Source of the DNA: Nonomuraea jiangxiensis
GTDB taxonomy: Bacteria; Actinomycetota; Actinomycetes; Streptosporangiales; Streptosporangiaceae
NCBI RefSeq assembly: GCF_900099965.1
Contig: NZ_FNDJ01000013.1
Span: 186,001 to 250,000 of the forward strand
DNA length: 64,000 bases
Reading direction: 5' to 3'
A program made the position numbers and the translations under genes. Positions 33,540-41,373 of this stretch are shown piece after piece (position 1 is the first letter of the stretch; every line of letters begins with the position of its first letter). The notes below the pieces were generated by a model. That model did not search any database. It was not told the origin of the DNA and worked only from the letters and a program-made list of their open reading frames with translations.

Positions 33540-34418
33540 CTATGCGAGGGCATCTCCCAAGAACCTGGCGGCATGGTCGAGCGCCTGGTCGGCCTCGTCC
33601 ATCACGCCGGCCATGAGCGGGTACACATGCGGCGCGCCGGCGACGACGTCCAGGCTGACGTCGACCTCGTGTTCCGCGGCTCGGACCGCCAGCCGGAGCG
33701 AGTCATCGAGCAGGACCTCGGCTGAGCCGACCTGGATCAGCAGCGGGGGCAGACCGGTCAGGTCCGCCAGAAGCGGGCTGGCCAACTCGTCCTTCGGGTC
33801 GTGACCGGCGAGGTAGTGCTCGGCGTACTCCGCCATGTGCGCGCGGCTGAACAGCGGATCGACATCACCGCGGGAGTCGAGGCTCGCACCGGACAGCGTC
33901 AAATCCGTCCACGGCGAGAAAAGAGCCGCGGCGACCGGCAACGGCAGACCGTCCCGCCGCGCGGCCAGCATGGTGGCGAGGGCCAGCCCACCGCCGGCGG
34001 AGTCGCCCGCGATCACGATCCGGCGACCGCTCCCAAGCAGATCTCCGTACGCCGCCAGTGCGTCGTCGACCGCCGCCGGGAACGGGTTCTCCGGCGCGAG
34101 GCGGTAGTCCAGCGACACCGCCGCAAGCCCGGTACGGCGTGCGAGCGGCGCAGCCAGGCCGGCCCCCGTCCGGGCCGAGCCGACGACGTAACCGCCTCCG
34201 TGCAAATAGAGGATCACCGCGTCGCCATCGGCGCCCTCGACCTGAACATCCAGGGCCGGAACACCTCCCAGCGTGCGAGGTGCCAGCGTGATGTCGTCGC
34301 CGAGCGGGCCCCGTGCGAACAGCTCGTCGAACTCGGCGCGCTGCCGACTCGGCGGACGGCCGAGCTCACCTTTGATGATCATGGATCGTGCCGCGGAGCG
34401 TTGGTCGCGCGTCATCAT
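33540..34418 (-). CDS. HSL-family alpha/beta-hydrolase (esterase)
   Basis: 292 residues. The hormone-sensitive-lipase features are complete: oxyanion motif YLHGGGYVVGSA, DYRLAPENPFPAAVDD, nucleophile GDSAGGGLAL, acid in EVLLDDSLRL and histidine in GAPHVYPLMAG. It hydrolyses small esters; substrate unknown. Two adjacent ATG codons are possible starts. It is divergent from a MarR gene across 76 bp that carry two TTCCnnGGAA sites, so MarR control is very likely. Confidence 0.92.
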   Translation of the reverse strand: MMTRDQRSAARSMIIKGELGRPPSRQRAEFDELFARGPLGDDITLAPRTLGGVPALDVQVEGADGDAVILYLHGGGYVVGSARTGAGLAAPLARRTGLAAVSLDYRLAPENPFPAAVDDALAAYGDLLGSGRRIVIAGDSAGGGLALATMLAARRDGLPLPVAAALFSPWTDLTLSGASLDSRGDVDPLFSRAHMAEYAEHYLAGHDPKDELASPLLADLTGLPPLLIQVGSAEVLLDDSLRLAVRAAEHEVDVSLDVVAGAPHVYPLMAGVMDEADQALDHAARFLGDALA

Positions 34419-34431
34419 CGTTCCCTACTGA

Positions 34432-34479
34432 TAGGTTCCACGGAATGCACTTTATGGCAACTACATTCCAAGGAACCTA
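34432..34479. promoter_or_regulatory. Paired MarR-type operators between esterase and MarR genes
   Basis: TAGGTTCCACGGAATG (34432-34447) and CATTCCAAGGAACCTA (34464-34479) are inverted copies matching at 14 of 16 positions. Each holds a small dyad, TTCCACGGAA and TTCCAAGGAA, centred 30 bp apart (about three helical turns). They occupy most of the divergent promoter region. Confidence 0.7.
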
Positions 34480-34494
34480 ATTCTGGGGAAGGTT

Positions 34495-34950
34495 GTGACG
34501 GACCTCACATCGTTGTTCACGGACCTGGTACGGGTGGAAACGCGGCTCTACAACGCGCTCGACGCCCGGCTGAAGGCCGAGCACGACCTACCGCTGGGCC
34601 AGTTCGAGTTCCTGCGCTTCATCGCCCGGCGTGGCGTGGCCCGGGTCTACGATCTCGCGCACGAGGCGGCCATCACGATCGGCGCCACCAGCAAGGCCGT
34701 CGACCGGCTCGAAGCCGCCGGCCGCTGCCGCCGCACCGCGAACCCGGACGACCGAAGGTCCTCCCTGGTCATGCTCACCCCGGAGGGCGAACGCATCCTG
34801 GCCGAAGCCACCCCGACGGTCGAGGCCGAACTCCAGACCTGGATCGGCTCGGTGCTCCCGGCCGACGTCCTGGAGAACCTTGCGGTCAACCTCTCCATGC
34901 TCCGCCGGCGGGCCGAGACGGATCATCGGACGGATCGGATGGAGCCCTGA
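34495..34950 (+). CDS. MarR-family regulator
   Basis: 151 residues with a MarR winged helix: VYDLAHEAAITIGATSKAVD (helices 3-4) and NPDDRRSSLVMLTPEGERIL (wing). The GTG start has GGGGAAGG 2-9 nt upstream. It faces the esterase gene; the paired operators between them imply that it represses both. The C-terminal residues RTDRMEP are followed by a degraded region. Confidence 0.9.
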   Translation: MTDLTSLFTDLVRVETRLYNALDARLKAEHDLPLGQFEFLRFIARRGVARVYDLAHEAAITIGATSKAVDRLEAAGRCRRTANPDDRRSSLVMLTPEGERILAEATPTVEAELQTWIGSVLPADVLENLAVNLSMLRRRAETDHRTDRMEP

Positions 34951-34959
34951 TCGGATCGG

Positions 34960-35360
34960 TTACACGTCATCGGGGCCGAAGGGCGGGAAATAAGGCTGAT
35001 CGAGGTGGGTGACGCGAAGGCCGTCGTTCCGTGCGGCGGTGATATCGACGTCAACATCTGCGTACAGGACGAGCTCGGCGAGGTCACGCAGTGGCGGCAA
35101 CACCCCGAAGTCGCCTGCCACGACCGGCCCGTCAAGGGGCCCAGGTCCATGCCGTTGACATCCCAGAGCAACGCCTCGGTCACCGCCGGCAGCGACCTGA
35201 CGGGGTCGAAATACCAGACCCATTCAAAGTCGGTCGTGAGGCGACGGCGTCGCAGGATTGCAGCTGGACGTGGAGGCGTGGGCGTGTCGGCGCCGCACAA
35301 CACCCTCCGCCACACCGGTGAAAGGCCACTCCAGAAATCCTCCCAGGTGTGTCCTTCCAT
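34960..35360 (-). pseudogene. Frameshifted hypothetical gene
   Basis: From an ATG at 35358-35360 one frame reads MEGHTWEDFWSGLSPVW... to FEWVWYFDPVRSLPAVTEAL and LLWDVNGMDLGPL. Near 35125-35140 the sensible coding moves to another frame, DFGVLPPLRDLAELVLYADV then NDGLRVTHLDQPYFPPFGPD, ending at 34960. Third-position GC is high in each frame on its own side of the switch. One indel would join them into about 130 residues. The family is not recognised. A sequencing error cannot be excluded. Confidence 0.55.
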
Positions 35361-35912
35361 TTGCGCTTTCCATTCACCGTGGCCCCAAGCAACTGCTCGT
35401 CAGACGTGGCCGGCCGCCGGATCCTGGACGCCGGTTGTGCCTCAGGCCCCGTGTCCGCCGCGCTACGCGACCGCGGTGCCGTCGTCACCGGCATCGACTC
35501 CAGCGCGGGGATGCTGGAGTTGGCCAGGCGGCGGCTCGGTGACGACGCGGACCTGCGCGTGGTCGACCTGCGCGATCCGCTGCCGTTCGATGACGACTCG
35601 TTCGACGACGTCGTCGCGTCGCTGGTGCTGCACTATCTGGAGGCCTGGGGGCCGACGCTGGCCGGGTTGCGGCCCGTGCTCAGGCCCGGCGGCCAGCTGA
35701 TCGCCTCGGTGAACCACCCGTTCGCGGTGCACGTGAGCCAGCCTCCTCCTCGACCCAGCTACTTCGCGAACACCAGCTGTACCGACGCATGGACGTTCAA
35801 CGGACGATCCTTCACCGCCGCTGGCTTCCGCCTGGCCGACTCGGCCCTTACGACGGAGGATCCCATGATCGAGGTGATCCCGGATCAAGCGGCGGTCGGC
35901 TTGAGAGCCTGA
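35349..35912 (+). pseudogene. Decayed SAM-dependent methyltransferase
   Basis: The open frame holds a clear methyltransferase core, GRRILDAGCASGPVSAALRD, then VDLRDPLPFDDDSFDDVVA and VLRPGGQLIASVNHPFAV. The family's usual first 40 or so residues are replaced by unrelated sequence. Motif I has Ala where Gly is normal (GCASG). The usual stretch between WTFNGRS and FTAAGFRLA is missing, so an internal deletion is likely. The 3' end overlaps arsM. It is probably inactive. Confidence 0.6.
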
Positions 35913-36631
35913 ACGATGGCGGAGTGGAGCCCGCCGCCAGCGTCGGCGGTGGGCGTGATGCGGACGTTGGTGAAACCGACGTCCTGCAGTAGCTGCCCAT
36001 ATTCGCGGGCGGTGAGGGTGCCGTTGGCGCAACCCACGCGTTGTTCGGCCGCAGCGCGCTGATCGTGGTCCAGGCCGTCGTCGGCGATGACGTCGCTGAT
36101 GCCCAGGCGGCCGCCGGGTGTCAGGACACGGAAGGCTTCGGCCAGCACGGCGGGTTTGTCGGTGGAGAGGTTGATGACGCAGTTCGAGATGACCACGTCG
36201 ACCGCGCCCGTGGGCAACGGAATGTCCTCGATGTGGCCGTGCAGGAACTCGACGTTGTCCGCTCCGGCCTGGACGGCGTTGGTACGGGCCAGGGCGAGCA
36301 TGTCGGGGCTGGCGTCCAGGCCGTAGGCGCGGCCGGTGGGGCCGACACGGCGGGCGGACAGCAGCACGTCCAGGCCGCCGCCGGAGCCCAGGTCCAGCAC
36401 AGTCTCGCCGGGGTGCAGGTCGGCGACGCTGAGCGGGTTGCCACAACCGAGGCTGGCGCGCAGGGCCGCCTCCGGCACCTCGGCTGTCTCGGCGTAGGCG
36501 GCGGCGCCGAAGCAGCCCTCGGTGAAAGCGCCGGCCTCGCAGTCCAGCGGCGTGCCGCCGGACACGGCCAGCTGAGCCAGCCCGGAGTAGCGCTGAACGG
36601 TGGCCTGGCGCCGGTCGGTGGGTTCACTCAT
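35885..36631 (-). CDS. arsM: Arsenite S-adenosylmethionine methyltransferase
   Basis: 248 residues. It has the SAM motif VLDLGSGGGLDVLLSARRVG and the ArsM cysteines Cys63 (LGCGNPL), Cys151 (SNCVINL) and Cys201 (RVGCANG), equivalent to the three As(III)-binding cysteines of characterised ArsM; Cys31 or Cys40 may be the fourth. It methylates arsenite stepwise, giving products that can be volatile. Its start overlaps the upstream arsR stop by 8 bp, so the two form an operon. Confidence 0.95.
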   Translation of the reverse strand: MSEPTDRRQATVQRYSGLAQLAVSGGTPLDCEAGAFTEGCFGAAAYAETAEVPEAALRASLGCGNPLSVADLHPGETVLDLGSGGGLDVLLSARRVGPTGRAYGLDASPDMLALARTNAVQAGADNVEFLHGHIEDIPLPTGAVDVVISNCVINLSTDKPAVLAEAFRVLTPGGRLGISDVIADDGLDHDQRAAAEQRVGCANGTLTAREYGQLLQDVGFTNVRITPTADAGGGLHSAIVQALKPTAA

Positions 36632-36983
36632 CGGTAGCTCCTGACGCGGGCGTACAGGTGGGCGGTGTGGGGGCGGGGCGGCCCATGACGAGGTCGGCGG
36701 CGCTGGGGAAGCACTCCACGCACGCGGTGTTGATCCGGTAGAAGGCCGAGGTGCCGACGCGCTCGACCAGCACGAACCGCACCTCGGACAACGTCTTGAG
36801 GTGCGCTGAGACGGTGGACTGGCCCACGTCGACGGCCTCGACGATCTCGCCCACGCTCATCGGCGCGCCGCGACGGGCCAGCAGCGAGACGATCTGTACG
36901 CGGGTGGCGTCGGCCAGGGCCTTGAACCACGAGGCGTACGTGGCTGCGGTCGGCCGATCGAGCGGCCCTTTGTCATCATCCAT
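36624..36983 (-). CDS. arsR: ArsR-family metalloregulator (arsM operon)
   Basis: 119 residues. The winged helix is SVGEIVEAVDVGQSTVSAHL (recognition) after WFKALADATRVQIVSLLARR. There is no ELCVC motif in helix 3; the Cys residues are in the C-terminal part (NTACVECFPSAADLVMG and PPTCTP), so arsenic or metal sensing would use another site than in the second ArsR. Repeats of ACGAT and ATCGT at 36982-37004 surround its start and may be its operator. arsM overlaps its stop. Confidence 0.9.
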   Translation of the reverse strand: MDDDKGPLDRPTAATYASWFKALADATRVQIVSLLARRGAPMSVGEIVEAVDVGQSTVSAHLKTLSEVRFVLVERVGTSAFYRINTACVECFPSAADLVMGRPAPTPPTCTPASGATDE

Positions 36984-37051
36984 CGTTAATCGACGATAGA
37001 CGATAAAGGACCGTCCGGGGAAGCATGCCGTGATGGACTCGGCAGCCGAGG

Positions 37052-37588
37052 TCAGGTGACGACGGGGCTGCGACGCTCGATCAGGACGACGTCGCGCCAG
37101 CTGCCGTGAAGGCGGCCGATGCGTTCGCGGGTGCCGATCACCCGAAATCCGGCGCGGGCGTGCAGGGCCAGGCTGGCGGTGTTCTCGGGGAAGATCCCAG
37201 ACTGGATGGTCCAGACGCCCGCCGCCTCGGTGGAGGCGATCAGTGCCCGCAGCAGCGCCAGGCCGACGCCACGGCGGCGGGCACCGGGGTGCACGTAGAC
37301 CGAATGCTCGACCACCCCGGCATAGGCGCCGCGGGCCGAAACGGCCGAGGCGGCGATCCAGCCGAGCACTTGACCGGGCATGCCATCGAGGGCGCCGAGG
37401 GCCACGTGGCGGTGCTCGGGCAACTTGGCCGCGTCGAACTGAGCCCAGGTCGGGGCGGTGGTCTCGAAGGTGGCCTGGCCTTCGTCGATGCCGAGCTGGT
37501 AGACGGCCAGCACCTGATCGGCGTGGGCGGCGCGCATGGGCTCGATGACGAGCGCGCGGGCCGTCTCGTCCCTTGCGGTGACGTTCAC
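37052..37588 (-). CDS. arsN1: ArsN1-like GNAT acetyltransferase
   Basis: A 178-residue GNAT of the phosphinothricin acetyltransferase type: IEPMRAAHADQVLAVYQLGI, GIDEGQATFETTAPTW, EHSVYVHPGARRRGVGLALL (acetyl-CoA loop) and IFPENTASLALHARAGFRVI. Members in ars operons (ArsN1) acetylate the alpha-amine of arsinothricin and phosphinothricin. The GIDEGQATFET stretch is the substrate-side signature. Its ATG overlaps the arsC stop by 4 bp, so it belongs to the arsR-aqp-arsC operon. Confidence 0.82.
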   Translation of the reverse strand: MNVTARDETARALVIEPMRAAHADQVLAVYQLGIDEGQATFETTAPTWAQFDAAKLPEHRHVALGALDGMPGQVLGWIAASAVSARGAYAGVVEHSVYVHPGARRRGVGLALLRALIASTEAAGVWTIQSGIFPENTASLALHARAGFRVIGTRERIGRLHGSWRDVVLIERRSPVVT

Positions 37589-38007
37589 CTGGTCCCCGTG
37601 TGAGCGGAGGTGAGGTCGGCGATCAACGCCCGTACGCGGGCCTCGATCGTGTCCCGGATCGGACGTACGGCTTCGATGCCCTGTCCGGCCGGGTCGTCCA
37701 GCACCCAGTCCTCATAACGTTTGCCGGGAAAGACCGGGCAGGCGTCACCACAGCCCATGGTGATCACGACCTCGCTGGCCTGGACCGCATCGACCGTGAG
37801 CACCTTGGGGATCTCGGCGGAGAGGTCGATGCCACGCTCTGCCATCGCCTCCACCACGGCCGGATTCACCTGATCGGCGGGCGCGGAACCGGCCGAACGC
37901 ACGCGGACCCGATCACCGGCCAGCCGGCTCAGGAAGGCGGCGGCCATCTGGGAGCGGCCGGCGTTGTGCACGCACACGAACAACACCTGCGGCGGCTGGT
38001 CGGACAC
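37585..38007 (-). CDS. arsC: Arsenate reductase, low-molecular-weight phosphatase type
   Basis: 140 residues. The P-loop is FVCVHNAGRSQMAAA with Cys12 and Arg18 (CX5R). Further cysteines are Cys86 and Cys90 (TMGCGDACPVFPG), then YEDWVLDDPAGQ. This is the thioredoxin- or mycothiol-coupled ArsC class that reduces arsenate to arsenite. Which thiol is used cannot be read from sequence. It lies 9 bp after the aquaporin gene and overlaps arsN1 by 4 bp. Confidence 0.94.
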   Translation of the reverse strand: MSDQPPQVLFVCVHNAGRSQMAAAFLSRLAGDRVRVRSAGSAPADQVNPAVVEAMAERGIDLSAEIPKVLTVDAVQASEVVITMGCGDACPVFPGKRYEDWVLDDPAGQGIEAVRPIRDTIEARVRALIADLTSAHTGTR

Positions 38008-38016
38008 GGGTTCCTC

Positions 38017-38739
38017 CTATCGTGGCTGGTAGGCGGAGCCGGGAACGGGCTCCGCACCGGCTCGCGGGCTGCCGGGGTAGAGCATGACCAGCAACAGGCC
38101 GCCGAGCGCGGCCCCGGCCAGCTGGGCGACGATGAAGCCGGGCACGGAAGCCGGGGCGATCCCGGCGAAAGTGTCGGTGAAGGCCCGGCCCAGGGTGACG
38201 GCGGGGTTGGCGAAGCTGGTGCTGGACGTGAACCAGTAGGCGGCGCCGATGTAGCCGCCGACCGCGACCGGGGCCAGCGCGGCACGGCCCTGCCGGGCCA
38301 GGGCGAAGACGACCACGACGAGCCCGGCGGTGGCCACCACCTCGCCCAGCAGCAGGTGAGGTGCCGACCGGTCATGGGCCGAGAGCTGGACGGCCGGGAG
38401 CCCGAACATGGCGTTCGCCAGGACGGCCCCGGAGACGGCTCCGGCGGTCTGGGCGGGCACGTAGGCCGCCACCTCCCGGCCACGCACGGCGGGGGCGGCA
38501 TCGCGTCGGGTGAGGACCCAGGCCGCCACGGAGACGACCGGGTTGAAGTGCGCGCCGGACACGGGGGCGAGGATCACGATGAGCACCGCCAGGCCCGCCG
38601 CCGTGGCCAGGCTGTTGGCCAGCAGTCGCACGCCGGCGTCCCGCGACAGATCGGCTGCCATGGTGCCGGAGCCGACCACCACGGCCACCAGGGCGGCGCT
38701 GCCGGCGAACTCGGCCAGCGCCCGGCGCGCGAGGCTCAC
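38017..38739 (-). CDS. aqpS: Aquaporin/MIP channel in the ars operon (AqpS-like)
   Basis: 240 residues with six hydrophobic helices and both half-helix motifs: GAHFNPVVSVAAW (Asn66-Pro-Val instead of NPA) and SFANPAVTLGRAF. Its place between arsR and arsC mirrors Sinorhizobium aqpS, where a channel lets arsenite leave down its gradient. NPV in the first motif is unusual and may alter selectivity. It overlaps the arsR stop by 4 bp. No ArsB or Acr3 pump is encoded in the cluster. Confidence 0.88.
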   Translation of the reverse strand: MSLARRALAEFAGSAALVAVVVGSGTMAADLSRDAGVRLLANSLATAAGLAVLIVILAPVSGAHFNPVVSVAAWVLTRRDAAPAVRGREVAAYVPAQTAGAVSGAVLANAMFGLPAVQLSAHDRSAPHLLLGEVVATAGLVVVVFALARQGRAALAPVAVGGYIGAAYWFTSSTSFANPAVTLGRAFTDTFAGIAPASVPGFIVAQLAGAALGGLLLVMLYPGSPRAGAEPVPGSAYQPR

Positions 38740-39119
38740 CGAACGTCCGCTGACAGCGCTTCCGGCAGGGCCAGGACGCTGGTCAGGCGCTTGAGCGTGG
38801 CCGGCACGATCCAGTAGTAGATCCAGGTGCCGCGTCGCTCACTGTCGATCAGACCGGCCTCACGCAGAACCTTCAGGTGGTGAGAGATGGTGGGCGCGGT
38901 GACCGTGAAGGCGACGGTCAGCTCGCACACGCACACCCCGTCGCCCACCTTGCGGCCGCTCTCGTGTGCGCCGATCAGGGACAGCAGCCGCAATCGGATC
39001 GGGTCGCCCAGGGCCTTGAACACGCGTGCCGTGTCGGCGGCCTCGTCCTCGGCGATGGGTTCGGCGATCAGCGGCGTGCAGCACCCGGAGGAGAGCACCG
39101 GCAGCTCCTGCTTCGACAT
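38736..39119 (-). CDS. arsR: ArsR-family arsenic repressor (aqpS-arsC-arsN1 operon)
   Basis: 127 residues. The helix-3 metal motif VCVCELT (Cys63, Cys65) matches ELCVCDL of arsenite-sensing ArsR. An N-terminal vicinal pair Cys13-Cys14 (SSGCCTPL) could be the third ligand. Recognition helix TAPTISHHLKVLREAGLI. The ATG at 39117-39119 fits the conserved start MSKQELPVLSSGCC. It diverges from arsI; a 9-bp perfect inverted repeat lies between them. Confidence 0.94.
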   Translation of the reverse strand: MSKQELPVLSSGCCTPLIAEPIAEDEAADTARVFKALGDPIRLRLLSLIGAHESGRKVGDGVCVCELTVAFTVTAPTISHHLKVLREAGLIDSERRGTWIYYWIVPATLKRLTSVLALPEALSADVR

Positions 39120-39138
39120 GTCTCTAATTTGACAGAAA

Positions 39139-39172
39139 TCTAAGCAGAAGCGCAAACTCATGACTGCTTAGA
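39139..39172. promoter_or_regulatory. ArsR operator between arsR and arsI
   Basis: TCTAAGCAG (39139-39147) and CTGCTTAGA (39164-39172) form a perfect inverted repeat with a 16-nt spacer. A perfect TTGACA (39129-39134, plus strand) overlaps the left side and could be the -35 for arsI. Placed to control both the minus-strand ars operon and arsI. Confidence 0.7.
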
Positions 39173-39204
39173 CATCCGTCGAAACACCGAGATGGGAGAT
39201 CGTC

Positions 39205-39696
39205 ATGTCACGCGTCCAGCTCGCTCTGCGCGTCGCCGACCTGGAGAGCTCGATCACCTTCTACTCCAAGCTGTTCGGCACCGAACCGGCCAAGCGCCGT
39301 CCCGGCTACGCCAACTTCGCCATCGCCGAGCCGCCCCTGAAGCTGGTGCTCATCGAGGGCGAGGACGGGGAGCCGACCCGCATGGACCATCTCGGCGTCG
39401 AGGTCGAGGACACCGCCCTGGTCAACGCCGCCACCCAGCGGCTCAAGGACGCCGGCCTGGCCACCTTCGAGGAGAACGACACCTCCTGCTGCTACGCCCT
39501 CCAGGACAAGGTCTGGGTGCACGGCCCCGGCGCCGAGCCGTGGGAGGTGTACGTGGTCAAGGCCGACGCCGACACCCTCGGCAAGTCCGACGGCCGGGCA
39601 CAGGACTCCTGCGCCTGCCAGACGAACGACCCCGCGCCAGTCGGGGCGCACGCCGAGGCGGAGCCCGCCACGGTTTCGGGCCGCGGCTGCTGCTGA
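39205..39696 (+). CDS. arsI: ArsI/CadI-family C-As lyase (VOC fold)
   Basis: 163 residues, MSRVQLALRVADLESSITFY..., the ArsI/CadI vicinal-oxygen-chelate family. The vicinal Cys95-Cys96 pair (DTSCCYALQDKVWV) binds trivalent organoarsenicals; His62 and Glu114 (EPWEVY) are the iron ligands, and residue 5 is Gln where ArsI of Bacillus has His. ArsI cleaves the C-As bond of methylarsenite. The tail is Cys-rich (SCACQ and a final GCC), as in CadI. It is divergent from arsR. Confidence 0.9.
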   Translation: MSRVQLALRVADLESSITFYSKLFGTEPAKRRPGYANFAIAEPPLKLVLIEGEDGEPTRMDHLGVEVEDTALVNAATQRLKDAGLATFEENDTSCCYALQDKVWVHGPGAEPWEVYVVKADADTLGKSDGRAQDSCACQTNDPAPVGAHAEAEPATVSGRGCC

Positions 39697-39764
39697 CCCG
39701 GGCGTCGTCCGTCCAGCACGCGGCCGATGATCGGCTCGCGGGTTGCCTGCGTACACTGACGCGC

Positions 39765-40148
39765 ATGGCATGCCGCATCAGTGAGCTGGTCATCGACTGC
39801 GCCGACCCCGACCGGCTCGCCGAATTCTGGAGCGAAGTGCTCGGCTACGTCGAGCTCGGCCGCGAGGACGACGGAAGCATCGAGATCGGGCCGCCAGACA
39901 TCGGCTTCGGCGGCCCGCAGCCCACCCTCGTCCTCAGTCCCAGCGGCGACCGGCGGACCGGGAAGCTCCGGCTGCACATCGACGTCAACGCCACCGACCG
40001 CGACCAGGACGCCGAGCTGGAGCGGCTGCTCGCCCTCGGCGCCAGGCCCGCCGACGTCGGCCAGACCGGCACCGAGAGCTGGCATGTCCTAGTTGACCCG
40101 GAAGGCAATGAATTCTGCCTTCTGTCCACCCGGCTCCAACCTCTCTGA
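39765..40148 (+). CDS. VOC-family (glyoxalase-like) protein
   Basis: 127 residues, MACRISELVIDCADPDRLAE..., with LHIDVNATDRDQDAELERLL and a final HVLVDPEGNEFCLLSTRLQP. Two beta-alpha-beta-beta-beta units as in glyoxalase_6 proteins; substrate unknown. TACACT (39752-39757) lies 7 nt before the ATG, suggesting a leaderless transcript. Not evidently part of the ars operon although next to arsI. Confidence 0.85.
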   Translation: MACRISELVIDCADPDRLAEFWSEVLGYVELGREDDGSIEIGPPDIGFGGPQPTLVLSPSGDRRTGKLRLHIDVNATDRDQDAELERLLALGARPADVGQTGTESWHVLVDPEGNEFCLLSTRLQPL

Positions 40149-40315
40149 CCAGGTCCTGAGGAGGTTGCCGGGCGGGTGGGCGGTGGTTCGGTCCCTTCGA
40201 GCAGTTGTGCACGCGATTTCAGGTTCACCCGCATTCCTCGCATTGAGCGGGTCTGTCGGTGCGGTAGGGCATGCTGCTGCCACTGGACGCCCCCCGACGA
40301 TCGCTAAGGACACCC

Positions 40316-41233
40316 ATGGCCCGCCAGGTTCGCTATCTCGACGATGAGCTCTACGTGCAGTACGGCGGGCTCTGTGTCCACGGCGGCACCGACTGCCCGG
40401 AGTTCCGTGACGACGAGTCGGAGGCCCTCCACTACACCGCCACCCTGCACCTGGAGGCCTGGGACGCCGAGCCGCCGGATCCGGGGTCCGGCTGGAGGCC
40501 GATCAAGCAGCTCGACTTCACGGCCACGACCGGAGTGGTCCAGATGGGGGTGACGGACCACGGCGGCCGGGACTTCCTGATCGGTCCTCCCCTCTTCGCG
40601 TACGGACTGACCGCGCACGTCGACGTCGTGGACTGCGGACGATGGTTGTTCCGGTTCTGGCCGATCCGCGATGTCTTCGACCCGCTCGTCCACATGAAGC
40701 CGCGGGAAACGATCGGATCGGCGCCACCGATGGAGCCCCGCCCGACGCCCGTCCCCGTCACGACGGCCGGGCAGTGGGCGGCCATGCGGCCGGACAAGTT
40801 CCGGCCCTCGGAAGGGAGCGTGCGGTGGGCGCCCACGCCGCAGGGATTCTTCGGCGCCGATCCGGTCGCCCGCATGTTCAACCTGCATCATGAGGATCCG
40901 GTCTCCCGCGCGCTGAACCCCGATCACGCGCCCACCTTCCTGATCCCGTCCCGCCCCCTCCACGAGGAGCTCGACCTCCGGGACAAGGAGAAAGGCGGCA
41001 CCTACCGGATGTGGCGCTGGGAGAGGCGGACCGCCGACGGCAAGCCGGAGGACGGCAACCTGCTGACGGGCAGGATCGTGCACGTCCGTGACCCGCACGG
41101 CGGCCGTGTCCTCGCCTCGGGCATCGTGACGGTGCTGGGCATGGAGGACGAGCGTTACGACGTACGCGACGCCGAGCCCCACGAGGCCGCCCGGGTGCTC
41201 TGCTCCGAGGAGACCTGGCGGGACCCGGACTGA
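40316..41233 (+). CDS. Hypothetical protein, 305 residues
   Basis: Starts MARQVRYLDDELYVQYGGLC, with AAGGA 5 nt before the ATG. The first half (to about 140) is beta-rich with Trp/Asp/Gly (DCGRWLFRFWPIRDVFDP). The second half has long polar loops (FFGADPVARMFNLHHEDPVS). No signal peptide, transmembrane helix or catalytic motif is recognised. Codon use is typical of the window. No operon partner is obvious, and the function is unknown. Confidence 0.72.
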   Translation: MARQVRYLDDELYVQYGGLCVHGGTDCPEFRDDESEALHYTATLHLEAWDAEPPDPGSGWRPIKQLDFTATTGVVQMGVTDHGGRDFLIGPPLFAYGLTAHVDVVDCGRWLFRFWPIRDVFDPLVHMKPRETIGSAPPMEPRPTPVPVTTAGQWAAMRPDKFRPSEGSVRWAPTPQGFFGADPVARMFNLHHEDPVSRALNPDHAPTFLIPSRPLHEELDLRDKEKGGTYRMWRWERRTADGKPEDGNLLTGRIVHVRDPHGGRVLASGIVTVLGMEDERYDVRDAEPHEAARVLCSEETWRDPD

Positions 41234-41373
41234 ACGCAGGGGCTTCACCGCGGGGTCGGGAGGTCTTGAATCCCCGCTGGAAGGATCATTAGCCTCGATC
41301 CGGAACGCACAACCTCTGCTGTCTCGCTCGATACCCGCCCGAGGCACCGTCCGGTGCCCGCATTGGAGGTACG

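Noticed and set aside
35885..39696. Phage or defence island
   Set aside because: All genes belong to known arsenic-handling families; there is no integrase, nuclease or methylase-restriction pair.
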